64,000 nucleotides of DNA from Marinobacter excellens HL-55 (GCA_001314845.1 LJZQ01000001.1:239590-303589); one strand, 5' to 3'; positions 1 through 9,942 are shown, counted from the stretch's first letter. The notes: generated from the sequence alone by a model not told the origin. Made by a program: numbers and translations.

Positions 1-355
1 ACAGCACAAAGGCAACCGCGCCCTCAATCTGGCCTTCGTCGTCGTAATAGGGCAGACGTGTGACCACTAGCTGCTGCCGGTTGTGCTCCATGATATCCAG
101 TAGCAGCGGCTTGCCGGTTTCGACCACCTCTGGCATTCGGGTTTGCGGGATGACCTGGCGCACCGGCTTGCCGACAGCAATGGACGGATCGGCAAGCCCA
201 AGAAGATGGGAATAACTGGCATTGATCCAGGTGATCCGGGACTGCCGGTCGACCGCGATGGCGCCGGCACTGGCGGCCTCGAACATCGGGAACAAGGCTT
301 CGATAAGATCCCGGGTCAGACCCTTTTTGTTGTTATCGCTGAACAGCTTCGTCAT
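1..355 (-). CDS. PAS-domain protein, N-terminal part (probably a sigma-54-dependent regulator or sensor), truncated by window edge
   Basis: Reverse strand open from ATG at 355 to window edge; reads MTKLFSDNNKKGLTRDLIEALFPMFEAASAGAIAVDRQSRITWINASYSHLLGL..., PAS-like. Confidence 0.6.
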   Translation of the reverse strand, partial: MTKLFSDNNKKGLTRDLIEALFPMFEAASAGAIAVDRQSRITWINASYSHLLGLADPSIAVGKPVRQVIPQTRMPEVVETGKPLLLDIMEHNRQQLVVTRLPYYDDEGQIEGAVAFVL

Positions 356-526
356 GCACCGCGCACTCATGTGTCGTAAACAGGGAATGGTGAGAGTCAC
401 AGGCGTCCGGATTTCCGGACGCTGTCCCCAGAGTATAGAAAGCTCAAGGCAACACCGCCACATCCAGCACTGACAATTCCTCGTATCTGATACAGGCCTC
501 AATCATCCGGCACGGAGTCGCCACAT

Positions 527-1420
527 TTGAAAATACCCACGCCCAAACAACTGATGACCCTTATTCCCGCGACGCTGATATGGCTGTCGGGCTGCGCCAG
601 CCACAGCCCCACACCGGCTCAATCGGCGGATATGCCCGAGACCCGCTTTGACGTGCATCCCTCCATCAGCTTTTCACCGGAAACATGGCCACAAGAGCTA
701 TTCGCAGACCTTTACGTGCCTGCCATAGCGGGCGAAGCCCCGGTCGTTCTGATGGCCCATGGGGGCGGCTGGGAACGGCGTTCGCGAGCTGACATGACCT
801 CGGTAGCCGAGGCGCTGGCAAGCCAGGGTTTTGCGGTCTTGAACGTGGATTACCGGTTTGCACCTGAATACACCTTCCCGGCACAACTGCACGATTTACA
901 GGTGGCCCGGCAGTGGATCCGGCAGCATGCCGAACACTATGGACTGGATGCCAACAGGGTCAGTGGTTTCGGGTTTTCTTCGGGCGCCCACCTGATGGCA
1001 CTGCTGGCAACTGTTGCCAGTACTGACAGTGATCTGAACACGCCCCATGGCGGCCCGGATACCAGGCTTCAGGCTGTGGTGGCGGGTGGTTTGCCGTCAG
1101 ACCTTCCGGCGTTCGGTTCCGGCAAGCTACTGCGGCAATTTCTGGGGAGTGACCTGAAGGCAAACCCTGAGCGCTATCAACAGGCCTCTCCAATCAGCCA
1201 CGTCAGTGCGTCAACACCGCCGTTTTTCCTGTTTCATGGCACCATGGACATGCTGGTGCCCTTTGCGCAGGCCGAGCGGTTCGCGCAAGTCCTTGCCGAT
1301 AATGGCGTTTATCACGAAGTCTACAAGATGCATTTGCGCGGGCATGTCACCAGTTTTTTGACCGCAGGCAACGCAGTTGAAAGGGCAGCACAGTTTCTGG
1401 CCAGGCAACAGGACCAGTAA
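527..1420 (+). CDS. alpha/beta hydrolase (esterase/lipase), probable lipoprotein
   Basis: 297 aa; lipobox-like LSGCAS; HGGGW oxyanion motif and GFSSGAH nucleophile elbow; TTG start. Confidence 0.8.
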   Translation: MKIPTPKQLMTLIPATLIWLSGCASHSPTPAQSADMPETRFDVHPSISFSPETWPQELFADLYVPAIAGEAPVVLMAHGGGWERRSRADMTSVAEALASQGFAVLNVDYRFAPEYTFPAQLHDLQVARQWIRQHAEHYGLDANRVSGFGFSSGAHLMALLATVASTDSDLNTPHGGPDTRLQAVVAGGLPSDLPAFGSGKLLRQFLGSDLKANPERYQQASPISHVSASTPPFFLFHGTMDMLVPFAQAERFAQVLADNGVYHEVYKMHLRGHVTSFLTAGNAVERAAQFLARQQDQ

Positions 1421-1783
1421 TTAGCCAAGCCGGATAAACGGCAGCAGACTGAAACTGGCAATCACCAGAATCGCCAGGCAGGCCGCCAGGGTTCTCAGCG
1501 GTTGCCGCCGAAGCATGGACCAGACCCCGCCAACCTCGCCACGGGCACGTTGTTCCTCATAGGCCTGACGTTTGCTTTCGAATCGTTGCTGCTGGTAAGA
1601 CTCCAGCAATGCCTTGGCCCGAGCCGCCTCACCGTCGTCGTGCACCCAAAAGCCACCCATGCTGATGCCCCAGCGGCTTGGCGGGGTCTCGTAGTAGCGC
1701 ACCTCATGCTCTTCAAACAAGGCACGGATGTCGTCTGCCTCGTCATCGGGCACATTGCGCAGATTCATCAGATGGTGGGGCAT
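1421..1783 (-). CDS. DUF6164-like family protein
   Basis: 120 aa; MPHHLMNLRNVPDDEADDIRALFEEHEVRYYETPPSRWGISMGGFWV; C-terminal TM. Confidence 0.65.
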   Translation of the reverse strand: MPHHLMNLRNVPDDEADDIRALFEEHEVRYYETPPSRWGISMGGFWVHDDGEAARAKALLESYQQQRFESKRQAYEEQRARGEVGGVWSMLRRQPLRTLAACLAILVIASFSLLPFIRLG

Positions 1784-1866
1784 AGGGCTTCCCGGCTGGC
1801 TTCATGAAGGTTATTGGCTATATCCTAGCAGGAAAGCAAATCCGACCGAATTCATCAGGACACTGC

Positions 1867-3282
1867 ATGAGCCACAACCCCCTTCGTCTGCTGCTGGATT
1901 TTGATGACCGTATCCAGCGCGACAGGGATCAAGCCCCGGCTTTTCTGCACCGCCGTGACCGGCGTTTTGCGCTGGACTGCCAGCAGCAGGGCATCCGCCC
2001 GGATGCCGCCGCCTGGCTGCAACAGATGGCGCGGCTCAGTGGTCCCGGCAATGGCCGGCAGGCCGGCAAGGACATCGAGCAACGGTGGCGGCGAATCCAC
2101 GGCGGTTTTGTCGTGGCCGGGGCAATGTTCGGCATTCTCATGATGGCCGGACTGCTGTTCTACGACGGTGGCCAACGCATCAACATGACCGTGCTACTGG
2201 CGTTTGTACTGTTGCAACTGTTACTGGCGGCGGCCACCACGGTGCAGGCGCTGGCGGGCTGGCAACCCTGGGGCTGGCTGCAACGGCGTCTGCAGAAGCA
2301 GCCGCCGGGGCAAACTCTGGCGCGACTGCAACCGCTCCTGATGGCCAGGGCGGCCCACACCGGCGGCACCGCCTTCGCCACCACCGGGCTACTCACCTTG
2401 CTGGTACTGCTGGTCGTTCAGGATCTGGCCTTTGGCTGGAGCACCACACTGGACACCGCGGCCCAGGGCTATCACGCCCTGATTCAGGCCATAGCCACCC
2501 CCTGGGGCTGGCTATGGCCGGCAGCGGTGCCATCGCAGGATCTGATTGAGGCCACACGCTTTTTCCGTGCCGCCCCGGCCAGCCCAACAACCACCCCGGC
2601 GGCCCAGTGGGGGCAATGGTGGCCCTTCGCCGTGATGTTATGGCTGACCTGGGTGCTGATCCCCCGACTGCTTTTGCTGGCCTTCAGCCACTGGCTGGTT
2701 CGGCACAGGAGCAATGACCTGCTGCAGCGCCATCCCGGAATGCAGGCGCTGGCCTGGCGTATGGAAACCCCGACGCTGGATACCGGCAACCAGCACAACG
2801 ACGCCGGTGATCTGCCCGACACCAGCACCCGCACCACGCCGGTGGCGCTGTCCGATGCCCGCCATATCGTCTGTTGGGCCGGCGCGGGCGAACCGGAACT
2901 GCCCCAGCCATTGCTGGGCGATGGCGCCACGGCACTCAAAGCCGGCGGACGGGCATCTCTGGCCGAGGATGACCAGGTGCTGACCACGCTCGCCAGCAAG
3001 CTCGCCCGGGACCCGTCTCCGGCCATTGTCGTGGTTACCCGCAGCTGGGAACCGCCAACCGGCGAGCTGCATGACTTTCTGGACCATGCACGGGCACAAT
3101 GGCCCGCGAACACCCGAGTACTCATTCTGCCCCTGGCCGCCAACGCCAACGAGGCTCCGGCCAACCACCTGATCCAGCCGTGGCTGCGCTTTACCGAGCG
3201 CCTGCCGACAGGTTTTACTCAGGTCGCTCTGCTGCCCTCCTTACCGGACAATCCTTACCAAACCGGTGCTGAACAACCATGA
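1867..3282 (+). CDS. DUF2868 domain-containing membrane protein
   Basis: Likely ATG at 1867 within ORF 1804..3282; several TMs; overlaps the downstream GTPase start. Confidence 0.7.
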   Translation: MSHNPLRLLLDFDDRIQRDRDQAPAFLHRRDRRFALDCQQQGIRPDAAAWLQQMARLSGPGNGRQAGKDIEQRWRRIHGGFVVAGAMFGILMMAGLLFYDGGQRINMTVLLAFVLLQLLLAAATTVQALAGWQPWGWLQRRLQKQPPGQTLARLQPLLMARAAHTGGTAFATTGLLTLLVLLVVQDLAFGWSTTLDTAAQGYHALIQAIATPWGWLWPAAVPSQDLIEATRFFRAAPASPTTTPAAQWGQWWPFAVMLWLTWVLIPRLLLLAFSHWLVRHRSNDLLQRHPGMQALAWRMETPTLDTGNQHNDAGDLPDTSTRTTPVALSDARHIVCWAGAGEPELPQPLLGDGATALKAGGRASLAEDDQVLTTLASKLARDPSPAIVVVTRSWEPPTGELHDFLDHARAQWPANTRVLILPLAANANEAPANHLIQPWLRFTERLPTGFTQVALLPSLPDNPYQTGAEQP

Positions 3283-4709
3283 CTCAACAACCGTTATTTG
3301 CGGTGGTCGGCCACCCGAACAAAGGCAAATCCAGCGTGGTGGCCACCCTGTCCCAGAACGATGCCATTGCCATCGCACTGGAGCCCGGCACCACCCGGGC
3401 CCGTCAGGCCTACCCACTCAGCGTCGACGGCAGGCAGCTCTACACCCTGGTCGACACGCCGGGCTTTCAGAGGCCCCGGCGAGTGCTGCAGTGGCTCGAA
3501 GCCCACAGTCTGTCCGCCTCTGACCACCCGGAAACGGTGCGGGCCTTTGTACTGCAACACCGGGGCGATGATCGTTATGTGGATGAATGTGAGCTGCTGA
3601 CACCGATTATCGAAGGGGCCGGCATCATCTACGTGGTCGATGGCTCGGTGCCCTACAGTGCCGAACACGAGGCGGAAATGAACATCCTCCGCTGGAGCGG
3701 CCGCCCCAGCCTGGCTCTGATCAACAGTATTGGGGATGACGACTACAGCGACACCTGGCAATCCGCACTCGGCCAGTTCTTTCAGGTTGTCCGCAAGTTT
3801 GACGCCGTTCGCGCCCCTTTCGAGCAACATCTCAGCTTGCTGAAAGCCTTCGGGCAGCTGGAGCCGGACTGGGAGCAGACGCTGGCTCAGGCTACGGACT
3901 TGCTGGCCCAGCAGCGACACCAACGCCGGCACCAGGCCGCCAGCCTGATTGCGCGGGCGCTGGAAGACATGATGGCCTATCAAGAGCGGCGTACGCTGAC
4001 CCTCGATCAGGTCGCCGGCACCAGCGATGCGTCACTGGCAGAAACACTTCGAGACCGCTGGTACCAACACCAGCGCAAGCGCGAACAGACCTTGCGGGTA
4101 AACGTTGAGCACCTGTACCAACACCAGCGCATTCAACGCCAGGAAGCGGAACTGGCGTGGGCCAGCCAGCACGACCTGTTTTCCGATGACACCCGCAACC
4201 ACTGGGCGGTGAGCAAGAAATACCTGGCCGGTGCCGGCTTTGGCGCAGGCGCCATGGGGGGCGCTGGCATCGACGCCGCGACCTTCGGCAGCTCTCTGGG
4301 CGCCGGGGCCCTGGTAGGCGGGCTGATCGGCGCCGCCGGCAGTTATTTTTACGGCGATCGACTGATCCTGCCGGCACTCCGTATCGGCCCACTCAAAGAT
4401 GGCCTGAAATCCGCCAGTTTCGGACCTGTACAAGACAGCCAGTTTGGCTATGTTGTATTGGGCAGAGCAGTGGATCACTGGTGGCACATCAGCCATCGCA
4501 ACCACGCCGGCCGGGATCTGCTGGAACTCGAGCCCGCTGATCAGCATTGGCTGGAACGGCTGGATAAAAGCAGTCGCCGGGAGATTCAGAAAGCCTTCGA
4601 CCGGTGCCGGAAACAAAAGCCTCTCAGCCATCAGCAACGCCACAATCTGGCGTCTGCCATCGAGCAGTCTTTGGCGGTCTACGACGATTGGCGGTTGAAT
4701 CGGCCGTAA
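3279..4709 (+). CDS. GTPase with DUF3482-like C-terminus
   Basis: P-loop-like GHPNKGKSS, DTPGF switch motif, glycine-rich TM region; overlaps DUF2868 gene end. Confidence 0.75.
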   Translation: MTQQPLFAVVGHPNKGKSSVVATLSQNDAIAIALEPGTTRARQAYPLSVDGRQLYTLVDTPGFQRPRRVLQWLEAHSLSASDHPETVRAFVLQHRGDDRYVDECELLTPIIEGAGIIYVVDGSVPYSAEHEAEMNILRWSGRPSLALINSIGDDDYSDTWQSALGQFFQVVRKFDAVRAPFEQHLSLLKAFGQLEPDWEQTLAQATDLLAQQRHQRRHQAASLIARALEDMMAYQERRTLTLDQVAGTSDASLAETLRDRWYQHQRKREQTLRVNVEHLYQHQRIQRQEAELAWASQHDLFSDDTRNHWAVSKKYLAGAGFGAGAMGGAGIDAATFGSSLGAGALVGGLIGAAGSYFYGDRLILPALRIGPLKDGLKSASFGPVQDSQFGYVVLGRAVDHWWHISHRNHAGRDLLELEPADQHWLERLDKSSRREIQKAFDRCRKQKPLSHQQRHNLASAIEQSLAVYDDWRLNRP

Positions 4710-4753
4710 CCAGCATGTTTATACTGTAGGGCTATTCCATCACGAAATGAGGA

Positions 4754-5155
4754 ATGCGAATGAAAATCGTACGTGTGCAAGACATCATGGGTACCGAGCG
4801 CGAAGTCACCGGCCCAGGCTGGACCAGCCGCCGCATGCTGCTGAAAAAAGATGGTATGGGTTTCTCGTTCCACGAGACCATCATCCCTGCGGGCGCCGAG
4901 CTAAACCTCTGGTACAAGCACCATCTGGAAGCGGTTTACTGCGTCGCCGGTAACGGCAAAATCCTGGATAAGGCCACGGGCGAAACCCACGAGATCACCG
5001 ATGGCACCCTCTATGCACTCGACAAGCACGACCAGCATACGCTGTACGGTGGTACCGAAGACATGCGCCTGATCTGCGCCTTCAACCCGCCGGTCACTGG
5101 CCGCGAAGTACACGACGAAGACGGCGCCTACCTGCCGGACACCAGCGAAGGCTGA
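4754..5155 (+). CDS. ectC: ectoine synthase-like protein (orphan EctC)
   Basis: 133 aa; [61 protein letters not shown] match EctC. Confidence 0.88.
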   Translation: MRMKIVRVQDIMGTEREVTGPGWTSRRMLLKKDGMGFSFHETIIPAGAELNLWYKHHLEAVYCVAGNGKILDKATGETHEITDGTLYALDKHDQHTLYGGTEDMRLICAFNPPVTGREVHDEDGAYLPDTSEG

Positions 5156-5166
5156 ACCCGCTGACC

Positions 5167-6357
5167 GTGGCAGATTATTCAGCCGCCACCACACCGCCAC
5201 CGCCAGCCAAGCTGCTGCCGGTGGCGGTGTTGCTTTGGCTGGCCGGCGTTTATCTGAGAATACCCGTGCTGGTAGCGCCACCCCTGGCGCCCTTCATCAG
5301 CGACGAGCTCGGCCTGACCCAGGCACTGACCGGTGCCCTGACCACCCTTCCGATCCTGATGCTGGCGATCGGCGCCATGCCCGGCTCGCTGGCCATTTCC
5401 CGCATCGGCCCCAGAAACACCCTGGCCCTGGCCATGGTTGTCATGGTGATCGGTTCTGCCGGCCGCGGACTGGTGCCGGATACCTTCACCCTGATGGTGG
5501 CCAGCGCCGTCATGGGTTTTGGCGTCGCGATGATGCAACCGGCCCTGCCAGCGCTGTTACCGCGCTGGCTGCAGCCCCACCACCTCGCTCTGGGCTCAGC
5601 CATCTATATGAACGGCATGCTTATGGGCGAATTCATTGGTGCGGGCATCACCCTGCCGGTGCTTATGCCCTTGCTGGATAACAGCTGGCGTGCCACCTTG
5701 CTGGTCTGGTCACTGCCGGCACTGCTGGTGGCGGCTGCGTTGTTTCTTCCCAGGCGCGACCTGGCACGGCCCGTGCGCAGAGGCGCCTGGTTACCGGACT
5801 GGAAGAATCCCCTGACCCTGAAAATCGGCCTGCTACTGGGGCTATCCGGCTCCATGTTTTTTGGCCTGAATGCCTACATGGGCAATTTGCTGCAGCAACA
5901 GGGTCATTTCGAGAAACTGGCGGACGCACTTTTCTGGTATAACTTCGCCCAGGTTCTGGCCTCTCTGGTGATGTTGAAAATGGCCCGAGTGTGGGTGGGC
6001 CGGCGCGGTATCATTGTGCTGATGGCAGCACTGAGCATTACCGGCACCGCGGGCACCCTCGTGCTCGAAGGCTGGCCGGCGATTATCAGCGCAACGTTAA
6101 TGAGTTTTGTCGCCGGCATCCTGCTGATTTTACTGGTTGCCCTGCCACCACTGCTGGTACGCTCGGAAGAAACCGGACGGTTGTCTGCCGGTACGTTTCT
6201 GATCGGTTACACCCTGGCATTTTCAGTACCCATGATCGGCGGCGTCATTGCCGACTGGACCGGCGATATCCGCCATGCCGTCATGGTCATGGTCGGCTAC
6301 AGCCTGCTGGTGCTGCCGGTGGCTCTGACCCTGGATTTACGCCGCCGTGCAGACTGA
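5167..6357 (+). CDS. MFS transporter, CynX/NimT-like
   Basis: 396 aa, about 12 hydrophobic segments; GTG start 12 nt after ectC stop. Confidence 0.8.
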   Translation: MADYSAATTPPPPAKLLPVAVLLWLAGVYLRIPVLVAPPLAPFISDELGLTQALTGALTTLPILMLAIGAMPGSLAISRIGPRNTLALAMVVMVIGSAGRGLVPDTFTLMVASAVMGFGVAMMQPALPALLPRWLQPHHLALGSAIYMNGMLMGEFIGAGITLPVLMPLLDNSWRATLLVWSLPALLVAAALFLPRRDLARPVRRGAWLPDWKNPLTLKIGLLLGLSGSMFFGLNAYMGNLLQQQGHFEKLADALFWYNFAQVLASLVMLKMARVWVGRRGIIVLMAALSITGTAGTLVLEGWPAIISATLMSFVAGILLILLVALPPLLVRSEETGRLSAGTFLIGYTLAFSVPMIGGVIADWTGDIRHAVMVMVGYSLLVLPVALTLDLRRRAD

Positions 6358-6405
6358 GCGTTCATCTATCAATGCACCGGTAACGTACAACACCTCTTGT
6401 AGTTA

Positions 6406-8505
6406 TTGCCACACAAGGACCCTGTGTTGAAACTGGCCACCCTGATAAATCAGCTTGCCGACGAGCAGACCAGTGCACTGAAAACCCTGAGCCTGGTGGT
6501 CGACTGGATTCGCCCGCATCGGGGCGAAACCGTACACAACGCCATCGACCGGATGAAACAGCTCGACGGAGCCCTGACCGAGAACCTGGATGTCCACCTG
6601 GCGATTGCCGGCCGGATGCAGGAATGGCTCGATCAGGCCCAGTTTTTCCAGCTACTGTCCGGACTGGGCCTGTATTCCCGTCGCGGCTTCGTGAAAGAGA
6701 TCGGCGAACGTCTTTACGAACGCATCAACCCGGCGCCGAAAGACCGCAATAACGTCAAAAGCGTGCTGTTTGTGGTGTTTCACCGCAAAGACGACGCCGA
6801 GTGGATACACCAGATCCCGGACGAGGCACTGCTGCGGCTGCTGACCACGCTCTGGCACTTTTCTCCGCCTGCACTTGAGCGCACTCGCCACCGAATCTAC
6901 AGCCAGATGCTCAACGCCCTGGAAATGCTGTCTATCTGGGTCGCCGCCGAGGAGCTCGAACCCAATATTTTGCGACTGAATCCGAAGATTATTGATCGGG
7001 AATCGGCCTTTGTCGCCTTGCAAAGGGAGATCGCGGCGCTGGTTCAATCCTGGAACCATGCCCTGCAACACCAACAGGACGTTGAGCAGGATGACGCCCA
7101 CGCCCGGGTACTGATCGAACAATGCCGTGAAGAAATCGGTCGGCTGCAGCGCAAATCGGTTACCGCCGGCTCGACCATGGCCCTGACCCATCTGCTAGAG
7201 CGCTTGCACCAGACTCTGGATCGCATTGAACACCTGCTGGATATCATGGACCCGGAAGATCCGGTCAAAGGCCTTAAGCGTTCGGTAGAGCTGTTCAAAA
7301 GCCTGGTGCAGGCCAGCGCTGAACGCCATGGCGTCAGAGCCTTGTGGCGCGCCAATCTGCGGCTGATGTCGCGCAGTGTCACCGAAAACGCCAGCGACCA
7401 CGGCGAGCACTATATTGCCGGCAGTCGCAAAGAATACCTGGCCATGCTGGCCTCTGGCGCCGGTGGCGGCTTCATCATCGCCTTTATGGCGCTGATCAAA
7501 ATTCAGATCCTGCAACTGGAACTGACCGAAGGTTGGCAGACCCTCTGGGTCAGCCTCAATTACGGCATCGGTTTCATGATTATCCACATACTGCATTGCA
7601 CCGTGGCCACCAAACAGCCTGCCATGACCGCCGCCAGCATTGCAGAAAAAGTAGAGCAGGGAGAGCAGGGCCGGGCCAACGCCCGCAAACTGGCTGAACT
7701 CCTGGTTCGAGTGGGCCGCACCCAACTGATCGCCATCATCGGCAACGTCGCTGTCGCCCTGTCGGTAGCCTTTGCCATTGGCTGGGCCTACACCCATGCT
7801 CAGGGCACACCTCTGGTCAGCACCGAACGATACGACTATATGCTGGCCGGCATTCATCCCTGGCAAAGCCTGGCTTTGATGTATGCAGCCATTGCCGGGG
7901 TCTGGCTGTTCGTGTCCGGCCTAGTGGCCGGTTACTTCGACAACCGCGCTGCCTACCTGAATCTGGCCGCGCGGCTGGAACAACACCCGTTGTTGCGGCC
8001 CCTGATGACCCCGGAAACCCGCGCCCGTTTTGGCGCCTACGTGGCCGAGCACTACGGCGCCCTGGCCAGTAACTTTGTCTTCGGTGTGTTGCTCGGCGTT
8101 ACCGGATATATCGGCTACTTGCTCAACCTGCCCATCGACATCCGCCACGTAGCCTTCTCATCGGCCGACGTCGGCTACGCCATGTCGGTATTCATTCCCG
8201 GCGCCCGTGAATTCGCCCTGTTCACCCTGTTTGCCCTGATGATCGGTGGGGTCAATCTGGTGGTCAGCTTCACCTTGGCCCTGAACGTCGCTCTCCGGGC
8301 CAGAAACACCCGGGTGTCGAGCTTCTCGAAGCTTATCAAAGCCTGGTTTATGGTGATCAAAGAGAATCCCATGGCCATGGTCTATCCGCCCAGAGATCCG
8401 GTACCCGTGCCAGACGAACCCGCCGGACCACAGCCCACCCCGGAACAAAGCCAACAGGCCAAAACCGACGACAAGGCAAGGCGGCACAAAGCCCTGGAAA
8501 AATAA
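6406..8505 (+). CDS. Large membrane protein of the family usually named 'site-specific recombinase Gcr'
   Basis: 699 aa; N-terminal helical region, then about 6 hydrophobic segments; family recognised by overall pattern. Confidence 0.65.
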   Translation: MPHKDPVLKLATLINQLADEQTSALKTLSLVVDWIRPHRGETVHNAIDRMKQLDGALTENLDVHLAIAGRMQEWLDQAQFFQLLSGLGLYSRRGFVKEIGERLYERINPAPKDRNNVKSVLFVVFHRKDDAEWIHQIPDEALLRLLTTLWHFSPPALERTRHRIYSQMLNALEMLSIWVAAEELEPNILRLNPKIIDRESAFVALQREIAALVQSWNHALQHQQDVEQDDAHARVLIEQCREEIGRLQRKSVTAGSTMALTHLLERLHQTLDRIEHLLDIMDPEDPVKGLKRSVELFKSLVQASAERHGVRALWRANLRLMSRSVTENASDHGEHYIAGSRKEYLAMLASGAGGGFIIAFMALIKIQILQLELTEGWQTLWVSLNYGIGFMIIHILHCTVATKQPAMTAASIAEKVEQGEQGRANARKLAELLVRVGRTQLIAIIGNVAVALSVAFAIGWAYTHAQGTPLVSTERYDYMLAGIHPWQSLALMYAAIAGVWLFVSGLVAGYFDNRAAYLNLAARLEQHPLLRPLMTPETRARFGAYVAEHYGALASNFVFGVLLGVTGYIGYLLNLPIDIRHVAFSSADVGYAMSVFIPGAREFALFTLFALMIGGVNLVVSFTLALNVALRARNTRVSSFSKLIKAWFMVIKENPMAMVYPPRDPVPVPDEPAGPQPTPEQSQQAKTDDKARRHKALEK

Positions 8506-8591
8506 AAAGGGCCGCCGAAGAGACCCAGACAACCATCAAACCCGATCAAACCAAACCCCACTCAAAAGCCAGATGGCGGTGGGGAACGGCG

Positions 8592-9767
8592 TTAAATGTA
8601 ATAATCTTTCAGCGGCGGAAAGCCGTTGAACTCAACCGCACTGTAAGTGGTGGTGTAAGCACCGGTCGACAACCAGTACATACGGTCACCGATGGCCAGG
8701 TTCAGCGGCAGCGGATACTTGTGGTGCTCGTACATGATATCGGCACTGTCACAGGTCGGCCCGGCAATCACACAATCCTCACCTTCACCGACTTTTTCGG
8801 TCCAGATCGGGAACTTGATCGCTTCATCCAGCGTCTCGATCAATCCGGAGAATTTACCCACATCGGTAAACACCCAACGGTGCAGAGCGGTGCGTGACTT
8901 GCGGGAAATCAGCACGACTTCGCTGACCAGCACGCCGGCGTTGGAGATCAGTGAACGACCCGGCTCAATGATGATTTCAGGCAGCTCGTCACCAAAATCC
9001 TCACGCAGGAATCGGGCAATCTCTTCAGCGTACACCGAAAGTTCGTTGGTGCGGGTGATGTAGTTGGCGGGAAAGCCACCACCCATATTGATCATCTTCA
9101 GCTCGATGCCGTCTTCTTCCTTGAGACGCTCGAAAATAACCTTCACCTTGCCCAATGCAGCATCCCAGGCACCGATTTCACGCTGCTGGGAGCCCACGTG
9201 AAACGATACGCCATAAGGCACCAGGCCCAGATCGCGAGCCAGAATCAACAGATCCATGGCCATGTCCGTCTGGCAACCAAACTTGCGGGACAACGGCCAG
9301 TCTGCGGTCAGGGTACCTTCGGTCAGGATACGCACATACACTTTTGAGCCCGGCGCCGCCTTGGCGATATTGCGCAAATCAGCCTCGGAATCGGTGGCGT
9401 ACATACGCACACCTTTCTCGTAGAAGGTGCGAATGTCTCGCGCTTTCTTGATGGTGTTGCCGTAACTGATCCGCTCACCGGTCACACCCAGTGCCATTAC
9501 CTTGTCCAGCTCATACACCGAGGCAATATCAAAGCTCGCGCCTTTGTCCCGCAGCATGGTCAGAATCTCAGGAGCCGGATTCGCCTTCACCGCATAATAG
9601 ACATTCGCATAGGGAAACACTTCCGCAAGCTCATCGTACTGGCGATTGATGGTGGCGGTATCAATCACCACAAACGGCGTTTCCTTGGTTTGGGAAAACT
9701 CCTTGATGCGCTTGAAGGTCTCTGCATCGTAGTAGTCGGCGATGTTGGCGTTGGCAATTTCGGTCAT
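8592..9767 (-). CDS. type III PLP-dependent ornithine/lysine decarboxylase
   Basis: AVKANPAPEILTMLRDKGASFDIAS, SFHVGSQQ, EPGRSLISNAG, GPTCDSAD motifs; SD GGAGG before ATG at 9767 (ORF extends to 9851). Confidence 0.9.
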   Translation of the reverse strand: MTEIANANIADYYDAETFKRIKEFSQTKETPFVVIDTATINRQYDELAEVFPYANVYYAVKANPAPEILTMLRDKGASFDIASVYELDKVMALGVTGERISYGNTIKKARDIRTFYEKGVRMYATDSEADLRNIAKAAPGSKVYVRILTEGTLTADWPLSRKFGCQTDMAMDLLILARDLGLVPYGVSFHVGSQQREIGAWDAALGKVKVIFERLKEEDGIELKMINMGGGFPANYITRTNELSVYAEEIARFLREDFGDELPEIIIEPGRSLISNAGVLVSEVVLISRKSRTALHRWVFTDVGKFSGLIETLDEAIKFPIWTEKVGEGEDCVIAGPTCDSADIMYEHHKYPLPLNLAIGDRMYWLSTGAYTTTYSAVEFNGFPPLKDYYI

Positions 9768-9801
9768 GGGTGGTGTGTCCCTCCACAGGGCAAACAGATA
9801 T

Positions 9802-9832
9802 AAAAAAGGCACCGCAGCAAGGCTGCAGCACC
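9802..9832 (-). terminator. Intrinsic terminator/attenuator in the leader of the decarboxylase gene
   Basis: On minus strand GGTGCTGCAGC-CTT-GCTGCGGTGCC (11-bp stem with three GU pairs) followed by TTTTTT, about 34 nt before the start codon. Confidence 0.65.
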
Positions 9833-9942
9833 CATAAGATTTCGCGATCATCGGGCTTTTTTCTGATCACCGCAAATGCGCAGATATACCCATAAAACTC
9901 TAGTTCAAAATCAGCCTTAGTGCATGGAATGACAAAGGAATC

